Positions 24,023 to 31,689 of a stretch of 45,975 bases of DNA are shown here, piece after piece. Within the stretch, counting starts at the first letter, position 1, and each line of letters begins with the position of its first letter. Both the position numbers and the translations under genes were made by a program. The notes beneath the pieces were generated by a model. That model had not been told where the DNA came from, ran no database searches, and saw only the letters and a list, made by a program, of their open reading frames with translations. Source of the DNA: a bacterium (GTDB lineage: Bacteria > Gemmatimonadota > Glassbacteria > GWA2-58-10); assembly GCA_021372515.1 (NCBI GenBank), contig JAJFUG010000095.1, positions 1 to 45,975 of the forward strand, written 5' to 3'.

Positions 24023-26287
24023 ATGAGCGCCAGAAAGCCGACATACGAGCAATTGGAGCAGCGTATCCTGGAGCTGGAGGAGAACGCGCGCCGCGGCGCC
24101 CTGGCCGAGCGCTCCCTGCACAGCATCGAGAGAAGCTACGCCGAGACGCTGAAGAACCTGGACAAGATGTGCCGGGAGATATACTCGATCCGCTCTATGG
24201 TCGGGATGCCGCAGATCTACCTGGACGAGAACTGGAATATCGTGGGCTACTCGGCGGACGCCCCGCTGCTCAGCCGCCGGGTGGTACGTTACACCCGCGA
24301 GCGCCGCAACATCCGCGAGTTTTTCCAGGAAAGCGATTTCGAAAAGATTTCCCGTCACCTTCAGAAAATCGCCTCACTGGAAAACCTGCCCTACGACGAG
24401 GGCCGCGAGTGGAAGCTGGCCTATGCCGGCCCGGCCGCGCCGGATGATCTGGAGCGGAACTGGATCATCTACCGTCACACCGAAAACTGCCATTGGAAGG
24501 TGCTGCCGCGCGAGGGCGGAGGGTTCAAGATCTACCATGCCCCGCACACCGATGATTACCTCGACTGTTGCCTGATGTCGGTGAGCGAGTTCGGCAGCGA
24601 GTTCGAGGACATCCGCCTGGTCTACACTATCCGCACCTCGCAGCGCAGCGAGGATATCCGCGACCTTTCCACGATCCTCTCGGGCTCCTCCGGGCTGGAG
24701 GCGGTCACCCCGGACATGTTCGGCTACACGGTCTGCCTGGGTTCGAATTACAACTCCGAGGGCCGTATCCAGAAACACGGCGCCAATGTGATCACCCGAC
24801 CCGAGTCGCTGGACACCGGCTCCGAGTACCGGGTGGTGATCGAGCGCGTGGGCGGCTGTGTCCGCCGCTGGGTGACCAACACCGCCACGGGCAGCGAGAT
24901 TCCGCTGCTGGAGTTCATCGACAGCAACGCGGTCTATTTCGGCCAGAACCACATCGGGTTCTACACATTCAGCGGTGAGGCCGAGTTCTACGACCTCCAG
25001 GTCTACACCCGCCAGTCGCGTTTCGAGCTGGAGCAGTTCCGCATCCCGATCGATATCGAGGTGGGTCTGCGCGACGATAAGCTGCGCGACAACGTATTCC
25101 GGCTCAAGTACGCCAAGAACGAGATCATGGGCAAAACCCTGCACACCCTGATGCTCGAGGATATCACCAAGCGCAAGGCCGATGAGGAGGCGCTGCGCGA
25201 GAGCGAGGAAAAATACCGCCGCCTGTTCGAGGAATCGCGGGTCGCCCTGAGCATCACCACCCCGGAGGGCCGTTTCCTGGACGTGAACCTGGAGATGACC
25301 AACCTGTTCGGCTACACCCACGAGGAGTTCATGCGCCTGCCGGCGGATGACCTGTATATCAACGTCGAGGACCGGATCATCTATCTGGGCGTGCTGGAGC
25401 GCAAGGGCTACGTGCGCGACTACGAGCTGCGGATGAAGCGCAAGGACGGCTCGATGGTGGAATGCCTGATCACCTCGACCGTGCACCGCAACCGTGACGG
25501 CTCGGTCTATTGCATCCAGGGCAGCATCCAGGACACCACCGAGCGCAAGCGGATGGAGGCCCAGATCAAGGAGTCGCAGCGCATGGAGGTGATCGGGCGG
25601 CTGGCCTCGGGCGTGGCCCACGAGGTGCGCAACCCGCTGAACGCGATCCTGGCGATCACCGAGGCCCTGTTCCAGGACATCGGGGACAACCCGGAGTACA
25701 GTCCCTACCTGGAGCACATCCGCACCCAGGTGGACCGTCTGGCCCTGCTGATGAAAGATCTCCTGGAGCTGGGCAAGCCGCTCAAGCGCGAAAGCTTCGT
25801 CCGCGACTCCATCCGCTCGATCTGCTCCGAGGCGATCGAACTGTGGAAACAGTCCTCCAGCCTGGGTGCGCGCAAGGTGCGCCTGGTGGTCGGCGCCGAG
25901 GGCGGGCGGCTGGAGGTGTTCGGCAACGGCAGCAAGCTCAAGCAGGTGGTGATGAACCTGCTGGAGAACGCGGCCCAGCACAGCCCCGAGGAAAGCGAGA
26001 TCGTGGTGGAGGTCGGCCTCGGCCAGAGCGGCATGCTCTCGGTCAAGATCCGCGACCGCGGCACCGGCATCTCGCCGGAGCTGCTGCCCGAGGTGTTCAA
26101 GCCGTTTTTCACCACCCGCAACCGCGGCGCCGGGCTCGGGCTCAGTATAGTAAAAAGCATAATCGAGACTCACGGCGGCCAGACTGAGCTGTTCAACAAC
26201 GACCCCGGCCCGGGACTGACAGTGGAAGTGACTTTGCCCCTGGCTCAGGAAGACGGGAATGAAGAAAAATATACTGCTGGTGGATGA
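24023..26287 (+). CDS. Soluble hybrid-sensor histidine kinase: PAS, jelly-roll insertion, PAS, HisKA, HATPase
   Basis: 754 residues with no signal peptide or membrane span, hence cytoplasmic. Residues 7-50 are predicted coiled coil. Residues ~60-115 look like the first half of a PAS domain (QIYLDENWNIVGYS). Residues ~155-330 are a beta-rich block resembling LamG/concanavalin sandwiches (EDIRLVYTIRTSQRS; YTVCLGSNYNSEGRI; GSEYRVVIERVGGCVRRW; HIGFYTFSGEAEFYDLQVY). A PAS-like ending follows (TLMLEDITKRK, ~375-385), then a second PAS (396-510). The HisKA H-box is SGVAHEVRNPLNAI with His533. The N-box (MNLLENAAQHS), G1 (DRGTGIS) and G2 (GAGLGLSIV) of the ATPase are intact. No SD before the ATG. It overlaps the activator gene by 29 bases, so the two form a cognate pair. 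Confidence 0.88.
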   Translation: MSARKPTYEQLEQRILELEENARRGALAERSLHSIERSYAETLKNLDKMCREIYSIRSMVGMPQIYLDENWNIVGYSADAPLLSRRVVRYTRERRNIREFFQESDFEKISRHLQKIASLENLPYDEGREWKLAYAGPAAPDDLERNWIIYRHTENCHWKVLPREGGGFKIYHAPHTDDYLDCCLMSVSEFGSEFEDIRLVYTIRTSQRSEDIRDLSTILSGSSGLEAVTPDMFGYTVCLGSNYNSEGRIQKHGANVITRPESLDTGSEYRVVIERVGGCVRRWVTNTATGSEIPLLEFIDSNAVYFGQNHIGFYTFSGEAEFYDLQVYTRQSRFELEQFRIPIDIEVGLRDDKLRDNVFRLKYAKNEIMGKTLHTLMLEDITKRKADEEALRESEEKYRRLFEESRVALSITTPEGRFLDVNLEMTNLFGYTHEEFMRLPADDLYINVEDRIIYLGVLERKGYVRDYELRMKRKDGSMVECLITSTVHRNRDGSVYCIQGSIQDTTERKRMEAQIKESQRMEVIGRLASGVAHEVRNPLNAILAITEALFQDIGDNPEYSPYLEHIRTQVDRLALLMKDLLELGKPLKRESFVRDSIRSICSEAIELWKQSSSLGARKVRLVVGAEGGRLEVFGNGSKLKQVVMNLLENAAQHSPEESEIVVEVGLGQSGMLSVKIRDRGTGISPELLPEVFKPFFTTRNRGAGLGLSIVKSIIETHGGQTELFNNDPGPGLTVEVTLPLAQEDGNEEKYTAGG

Positions 26288-27575
26288 CGATCCGGGCATC
26301 CGGTTCGGCTACACCAAGTTTTTCACACGCAACGGCTACAACCTCACCGCGGTGGCCTCGCTGGGCCAGGCCCGCAGCGCCGTGGCCGCGAACCGTTTCG
26401 ATGCGGCCCTGCTGGACATGGTGCTGCCCGACGGGAACAGTTTCGACTGGATTGAGGAACTGCGTCGCGACCATCCCGACATCGCCCTGGTGGTGATCAC
26501 AGGCCACGGCGATATTCCCACCGCCGTGGAGGCGATCCACCGCGGGGCCGATAATTTCCTGACCAAACCGGTGAGCCTGGAGGAGCTTTCGGTCATCCTG
26601 CAGAAAAGCCTGGAACTGGGCAGCCTGCGCCGCCGGCAGCTCACCACCCAGCAGCTCGGGCGAAACGGCGGCGCGTTTTTCGGCGAGCACCCGCTGATGC
26701 AGAAAGTGATGGAGCTGGCCGCCCTGGCCGCCGAGAACGATTCCCCGGTCCTGCTCCAGGGTGAGACCGGCACCGGCAAGGGGGTGCTGGCGCGCTGGAT
26801 CCACGACAACGGGGTCTGGAGCAGCAACCCCTACGTGGATATCAACTGCTCCAGCCTGAAAGGCGACCTTTTCGCCAGCGAGCTGTTCGGTCACGCCCGG
26901 GGGGCGTTCACCTCGGCCAACCAGGAAAAGCCGGGGCTGATCGAGGTGGCCGACGGGGGGACGCTGTTCCTGGACGAGATCAGCGACATGCCGCCCGGGG
27001 TGCAGGCCGAGTTCCTCAAGGTGATCGAGGAAAAGCAGTACCGCCGTCTGGGCGAGGTCCTGGTCCGGCGCAGCGAGTTCCGCCTGATCTGCTCCTCCAA
27101 CCAGAACCTGATGAAAAAGGTGTCCGAGGCCACTTTCCGCCAGGACCTCTTTTTCCGGATCAACGTGTTCCCGATCCAGTTGCCGCCGTTGCGCGCCCGC
27201 CGGGACGATATCCCGGCCCTGGCCCGCAGCATCCTGATCTCCCTGGGCTCCAGCACCGAAAACCTGAGTCCCGAGGCGATGGACCTTCTGGTGGCCCATT
27301 CCTGGCCCGGCAACATCCGCGAGCTGCGCAACGTCCTGGAGCGCGCCATCCTGCTTAGCCGTAACGGCCGCCTGACCGCCCGCCATCTGTCCGGCCTGGG
27401 CGGCGGCTCTCTGCCCGAGAGCGAAAGTCAGCCGGTCGGGCTGGAGGAGATGGAAAAAAGCCACATCAGCCAGATTCTCGACCGCTTCAACGGCGACACC
27501 CGCAAGGCCGCCGAGGTGCTCGGGATTTCGCTGGCCACGCTCTACCGCAAGATAAAAAAACTCCGAATCGGCTGA
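26259..27575 (+). CDS. NtrC-family sigma-54-dependent response regulator
   Basis: 438 residues. Receiver domain 1-120 has acidic pocket residues VDDD (8-11), phospho-acceptor Asp53 in [10 protein letters not shown] and Lys in FLTKPVS. AAA+ domain ~138-365 has Walker A GETGTGKG (168-175), the sigma-54 contact loop GAFTSA (215-220, Ser replacing the second Gly of GAFTGA) and Walker B GTLFLDEI. The C-terminus holds a Fis-type HTH ([19 protein letters not shown]). RBS AGGAAG is 6 bases upstream. It overlaps the kinase gene, so it is the probable partner and would activate sigma-54 promoters; I found no clear -24/-12 site in this window. Confidence 0.93.
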   Translation: MKKNILLVDDDPGIRFGYTKFFTRNGYNLTAVASLGQARSAVAANRFDAALLDMVLPDGNSFDWIEELRRDHPDIALVVITGHGDIPTAVEAIHRGADNFLTKPVSLEELSVILQKSLELGSLRRRQLTTQQLGRNGGAFFGEHPLMQKVMELAALAAENDSPVLLQGETGTGKGVLARWIHDNGVWSSNPYVDINCSSLKGDLFASELFGHARGAFTSANQEKPGLIEVADGGTLFLDEISDMPPGVQAEFLKVIEEKQYRRLGEVLVRRSEFRLICSSNQNLMKKVSEATFRQDLFFRINVFPIQLPPLRARRDDIPALARSILISLGSSTENLSPEAMDLLVAHSWPGNIRELRNVLERAILLSRNGRLTARHLSGLGGGSLPESESQPVGLEEMEKSHISQILDRFNGDTRKAAEVLGISLATLYRKIKKLRIG

Positions 27576-27634
27576 TCTGGCTCCCGGCCCTGTGCTGAGA
27601 GTCTTTGCTGACGATTGGGGTAGCGCCGCGGACC

Positions 27635-27673
27635 ATTCTCAGAAAAGTAGCTTTTTTTTACGATTTTGAGAAT
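27635..27673. repeat. Imperfect inverted repeat downstream of the activator gene
   Basis: ATTCTCA-G-AAAA and TTTTGAGAAT, with one bulged G and a T-rich loop, lie 60 bases after the activator stop in an unusually AT-rich stretch. It could be a weak first terminator or a protein-binding site. Confidence 0.4.
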
Positions 27674-27715
27674 CGACGCTCCGGTGACAGATAGCCTAAC
27701 TTGTTGAAAACAAAT

Positions 27716-27750
27716 AAAGATGCCACGCTCAACGGCGTGGCATCTTTTTT
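27716..27750 (+). terminator. Rho-independent terminator between the two regulators
   Basis: GATGCCACGC, 6-base loop, GCGTGGCATC, then six Ts; AAA before the stem extends it by pairing with the first Ts. It lies 141 bases after the activator gene and 38 bases before the single-domain regulator, separating the two transcripts unless read through. Confidence 0.88.
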
Positions 27751-27787
27751 GTCTTATACGTATCGAACCTTTCTCCCGCGGGGCGTG

Positions 27788-28204
27788 ATGACACCGAAAA
27801 GAATCCTTCTTGTGGACGACGAGACTGCGGTTTTGTTCGCCTACAAAAAAGTCCTCCAGCGCACTGGTTTGCTGGTTGACGCGACGGATTCCAAGAAGGA
27901 AACGATCCGGCTGCTGGAGCGGCATGCCTACGACGTGGCGATCTTGGACCTGAGGCTCAGCGGCGGGACCTGCGAGGAAGGCTTCGAGCTGATGTCGGTC
28001 ATCAAGAGCAAGGCGCCCTCCACCAAGATCATGCTGATCACGGCTTACGGCAATCCCGAAATACAGGACAAAGCCACCCGGCTGGGGGCGGATTTCTATT
28101 TCGAAAAGCCTGTCTCCACCAAGTTCATCCAGGAGGCGCTGCGCCTGGCCGGTGTGCCGATCCAGGATGACGAGATTTCGAAAGTGATCTGGAAGTTCAA
28201 TTGA
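27788..28204 (+). CDS. Single-domain response regulator
   Basis: 138 residues from ATG 27788, chosen because the receiver fold begins there (MTPKRILLVDDE); the same frame opens upstream inside the terminator hairpin, which I regard as non-coding. The RBS is weak. The acidic pair is Asp10/Asp11, the phospho-acceptor is Asp54 in AILDLRLSGG, the switch Thr lies in MLITAYG and the conserved Lys in YFEKPVS. After the receiver only a ~20-residue tail (IQDDEISKVIWKFN) remains, so there is no output domain. It probably relays phosphate or acts by protein contact, perhaps with the nearby kinase, which has no receiver of its own. Confidence 0.85.
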   Translation: MTPKRILLVDDETAVLFAYKKVLQRTGLLVDATDSKKETIRLLERHAYDVAILDLRLSGGTCEEGFELMSVIKSKAPSTKIMLITAYGNPEIQDKATRLGADFYFEKPVSTKFIQEALRLAGVPIQDDEISKVIWKFN

Positions 28205-28274
28205 TGTGCGGGCTGCCCGCGGCGGGGCGGCCGTGCTTGCTTGTCTCAAGGATGAGCTGGTTTGCGCTGTCTGG

Positions 28275-28298
28275 TTCGAGTGGTTTTAAGAACTCGAA
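28275..28298. repeat. Inverted repeat upstream of the TonB-dependent receptor operon
   Basis: TTCGAGT, 10-base spacer, ACTCGAA, perfect 7-base arms, ~110 bases before the receptor start. It overlaps a second possible pairing, GTTCGA (28274-28279) with TCGAAC (28302-28307). It may be an operator or part of a structured leader. Confidence 0.5.
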
Positions 28299-28407
28299 GA
28301 GTCGAACTGAAACCTTAACGTGAGGTCCGGGAGGTGCTGCCTATGGAGTGACCGTGACTTTTGTCCGCTTTCATGTTGCTCCGTTCCAATTTCAATTGGG
28401 GGATTAC

Positions 28408-31400
28408 ATGCAACACAGAATCTCACTCGTACACGTGTCGCGGATGCTGGCGCTGGCGGCGACGCTGGTGCTGGTGAATGCGGCGCTGATCCTGGCCCAG
28501 CTCAGCACGGCGAAGGTCGAGGGTGTTGTCCGTGACAAAGATACGGGCAAGCCCTTGCAGGGTGCGCAGGTCACCATCGAGGGCACCCGATTGGGTAACG
28601 TGACCAATGCAGATGGTTACTTCTTTATCCTGAACGTGCCGCCCGGACGCCAGTCGATCACCTTCACTTTCACCGGTTATCAGAAGATGACGGTTGCCGA
28701 CCAGCTCCTGCTGGCCGGCCAGACCGCGACTGTCAACGGCACCATGAGTTCGACCGTGGTGGAGATGCAGGGGATTACGGTCGAGGGTGAAGCCGAAGTG
28801 CTTGTCCCGCGCGACAACACGGTGACCAAGCAGCGTATGACCTCCGCGGATGTCAAAGAGACCCCGGCGACCAAGCTTGAGGACATGATGGTCCTGCAGG
28901 CCGGCGTCCAGGTCGGTGGCCGTGACGCCGAGGCGCGCGGTCTCCGTATCCGCGGCGGCCGTCTGGGTGAGGAAGGTATGGTGGTGGACGGCGTGATGGT
29001 GCGCAACTACACCGCCAACCCCTTCCAGAGCGGCCAGGGCTGGATTTTCGAGACTGAAATCGGTTCCCAGGGCGAGGACACCACGCCTCTGGAGATTTCG
29101 TCCGACGCCGTGGAGCAGGTGGATATCATCACCGGCGGCTTCCAGGCCGAGTATGGTAACGCGCAGTCCGGTATCGTCAACATCGTCACCAAGGAAGGCG
29201 GCGCGGACTATCGCGGGAGCGTGCGTTTCACCACCGACCAGCAGCAGCCCCGCACCTCGGACTGGGGTTACAACCAAGTCCAGACAAGTGTCGGCGGGCC
29301 GGTGCCCCTGGTCAAGAACATGTATTTCCACGGTTCGGGAGAAATCCAGGGCTTTGCCGACCGTATCGCCACTCACGCGGATGAGGGTTTCCGCGGGGTC
29401 AACCAGGACTTCGTCGACCGCCTGAACAATGCGGTGCGCAACGACCCGGTCCTGGGCGAGCGCGGCACTCCTTACACTCTGGAAATGCTCAAGACCGGCC
29501 ATGAATTCTATGCCAGCCACACCGGGGGGTTGGAATCGCTGTTCTCCCCGCCCAATCCGGTGCGCCTGCCCGGCAACTGGCAGGACCGCACCCTGGCCAC
29601 CGGCAAGATGACCTATTCACCGATGGACGGCGTCAAGCTGCTGGCCATCGACAGCTGGTCGCGCAACCAGCAGTCCTATCCCACCGGCTACACGGCTGAG
29701 GGTAACTATTTCCAGACCGGTGTCGTCGACCGGACCACCGATTTTTACAAAAATTACCTCAGCACGTACTGGGACCTCAGTCCCTGGTGGACCAAGGGCT
29801 ACGACAGGTTCTACGTGCCGCAGGGCTACGGTCGCCGCACAAAGACCAACGTGCTGACCCTGGGCGCCGATTACGATTTCTGGCGCAGCACCCAGCGCAG
29901 CGCCACCCTGCAGCTCCGCTACTGGAAAATGTCCTCGCAGGACATCAACACCGCCAGCCTGAAGACCAACTGGGAACGGGACACGTTCCTGAGCTGGTCT
30001 CCGCACGACATCCAGTTCGAGGTCGAGACCTGGCCGGGCAAGGAAGGTCTGACCACGGATGACATGAAGCGCGCCTACCTGCCCGACGGCGCCACCGGCT
30101 GGAAGCAGTACGTGCCGTTCGAGGGTCCCTTCGGCGTTGAGGAGGAGACCTTCTACTACATGAACTACGGCTATCTGTCCGAGCACCAGAACAACTACAA
30201 GGCCGACCTCGACCTGCAGATCGACCGGCGTAACCGCGCCAAGATCGGGTTCCAGTCGACCTACATCAACAACAACGTTTTCCGCACCAACTACACCACC
30301 GAGAAGCGCGATCCGCGCAACGAGTTCCGCTACAAGCCCCTGATTTATGCGGTCTATGCGCAGAACCGCACCGATCTCGGCGATTTCGTGTTCGACTATG
30401 GCCTGCGGTATGACGGGTTCCAGCACAACCGGAACTGGGGCATCACCTCGCTGGACGCCTGGGGTGAGACGGTCAACCCCCGCACGCTGCACGAATGGTC
30501 GCCGCGTTTCGATGTCGCTTTCCCGGTGACCGACAAGTCGCAGATGCGTTTCAGCTACGGCGTATTCACCCAGCTGCCCAGCCTGGACATGATGTATGCC
30601 GGATCCAGCGGCGGCTCGCCGTTTATGAACCCCGGTGGCCTGGAATTCAGCCGCACGGACGCTTTCGAGTCCGGCCTGAGCTATCTGGTGACTCCCGACA
30701 TGGTCCTCGACGTCGTCGCCTTCTACCGCGATGTTGACGGCAACGTGGCCACCAAGGCTTATTTCCGTGACTACTACGCCTGGCATCGCCAGGAGCGTTT
30801 CCGTGAGTGGAACCAGGGCTATGTCAACCGCGACAACGGCAACATCAAGGGCGTGGATTTCAAGCTGCAGCGCCGCTTCTCCAACAATTTCTCCTATAAC
30901 CTGATGTACACCCTGCAGTACAGCCGCACGACCGGCAGCTCCTACAACAGCAGCCAGGGCGTCGGCGACTTCGACGCCACGTCGAACGAGCTGTTCGTTC
31001 CGCCCGATGAGTTGCGTCCGATCGACGGTGACCGTTCGCACAAGCTGACTGCCCAGTTCAACTATCTCGTTCCGCAGGATTTCAAGGCCGGGACGATCTA
31101 CAACAAGATTCTGGGCAACGTGAGTGCTTACGCGGTGTTCCAGCTGCTTAGCGGCGAGCCTCTGCTCAGCCGCAACGGTTCCTCGTACACCGGCAGCGAG
31201 AACTCGAGCCTGACCGATCAGTGGGGTGGCTACAACTTCTTCCGCGGCCGCTGGTACACGAACATCGACACCCGCTTCTCCAAGCGGTTCACCATCGGTG
31301 GCTCGCGCCAGTTGTCAGTGTTCGGCGAGGTTTACAACCTGTTGAACCGCAAGAACAATACTCCGTATCCTCATCCGCGTTCCTATGAGGATGCTTCGCA

Positions 31401-31620
31401 CATCACCGGCGGCGAAGATGTAAGCTGGGATGGGATTGCCAATGAACCCAGCAACCGCACCCATGTGCGTTTCAACGCGGATTTCAACGGCGACGGGATC
31501 CTGACAGTGGATGAAGCCGCTTTGGGCGCCATTGCCGAGGACTTCGTGACCTCGACCATGGACAAGCGTCTCTGGGGCACTGCGCGCCAGATTCGCATGG
31601 GGGTCGATTTCTCCTTCTGA
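28408..31620 (+). CDS. TonB-dependent outer-membrane receptor with carboxypeptidase-like N-terminal domain
   Basis: 1070 residues from ATG 28408 (GGGGGA upstream; the first hydrophobic signal starts there). A signal peptide ends near ALILAQ. Residues ~36-105 are a CarboxypepD_reg/CNA-B-like sandwich (VEGVVRDKDTGKPLQGAQVT; NADGYFFILNVPPG), as in SusC/Oar-type receptors. The plug follows (~130-265; LRIRGGRLGEEGMVVDG; EYGNAQSGIVNIVTKEGG). The rest is an aromatic-rich beta-barrel ending in Phe (RMGVDFSF), the outer-membrane insertion signal. A canonical EF-hand loop (DFNGDGILTVDE, 31480-31515) sits in the last part of the barrel. No SusD gene is adjacent; the next genes are a secreted type IX-like protein and a PorV-like barrel. 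Confidence 0.92.
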   Translation: MQHRISLVHVSRMLALAATLVLVNAALILAQLSTAKVEGVVRDKDTGKPLQGAQVTIEGTRLGNVTNADGYFFILNVPPGRQSITFTFTGYQKMTVADQLLLAGQTATVNGTMSSTVVEMQGITVEGEAEVLVPRDNTVTKQRMTSADVKETPATKLEDMMVLQAGVQVGGRDAEARGLRIRGGRLGEEGMVVDGVMVRNYTANPFQSGQGWIFETEIGSQGEDTTPLEISSDAVEQVDIITGGFQAEYGNAQSGIVNIVTKEGGADYRGSVRFTTDQQQPRTSDWGYNQVQTSVGGPVPLVKNMYFHGSGEIQGFADRIATHADEGFRGVNQDFVDRLNNAVRNDPVLGERGTPYTLEMLKTGHEFYASHTGGLESLFSPPNPVRLPGNWQDRTLATGKMTYSPMDGVKLLAIDSWSRNQQSYPTGYTAEGNYFQTGVVDRTTDFYKNYLSTYWDLSPWWTKGYDRFYVPQGYGRRTKTNVLTLGADYDFWRSTQRSATLQLRYWKMSSQDINTASLKTNWERDTFLSWSPHDIQFEVETWPGKEGLTTDDMKRAYLPDGATGWKQYVPFEGPFGVEEETFYYMNYGYLSEHQNNYKADLDLQIDRRNRAKIGFQSTYINNNVFRTNYTTEKRDPRNEFRYKPLIYAVYAQNRTDLGDFVFDYGLRYDGFQHNRNWGITSLDAWGETVNPRTLHEWSPRFDVAFPVTDKSQMRFSYGVFTQLPSLDMMYAGSSGGSPFMNPGGLEFSRTDAFESGLSYLVTPDMVLDVVAFYRDVDGNVATKAYFRDYYAWHRQERFREWNQGYVNRDNGNIKGVDFKLQRRFSNNFSYNLMYTLQYSRTTGSSYNSSQGVGDFDATSNELFVPPDELRPIDGDRSHKLTAQFNYLVPQDFKAGTIYNKILGNVSAYAVFQLLSGEPLLSRNGSSYTGSENSSLTDQWGGYNFFRGRWYTNIDTRFSKRFTIGGSRQLSVFGEVYNLLNRKNNTPYPHPRSYEDASHITGGEDVSWDGIANEPSNRTHVRFNADFNGDGILTVDEAALGAIAEDFVTSTMDKRLWGTARQIRMGVDFSF

Positions 31621-31653
31621 GCCGGTTCTGGCAGACGCTCAGAAGACAGTGTT

Positions 31654-31683
31654 CTGCTTAATTATGCGTAAAATAAGCAGGAG
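31654..31683 (+). promoter_or_regulatory. Hairpin overlapping the ribosome binding site of the secreted-protein gene
   Basis: CTGCTTA (31654-31660), 13-base AT-rich loop, TAAGCAG (31674-31680). The RBS AGGAG occupies 31679-31683, so its first two bases are in the 3' arm. ATG 31690 follows 6 bases later. The geometry suits translational control by masking the RBS. Confidence 0.5.
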
Positions 31684-31689
31684 ATCATT

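Noticed and set aside
27701-27787. N-terminal extension of the single-domain response regulator
   Set aside because: It would be translated through a perfect terminator hairpin, and the receiver fold starts at residue 1 of the shorter form.
28205-28407. Sigma-54 (-24/-12) promoter upstream of the receptor operon
   Set aside because: GG and GC pairs exist but not at the required 10-base separation with the flanking consensus.
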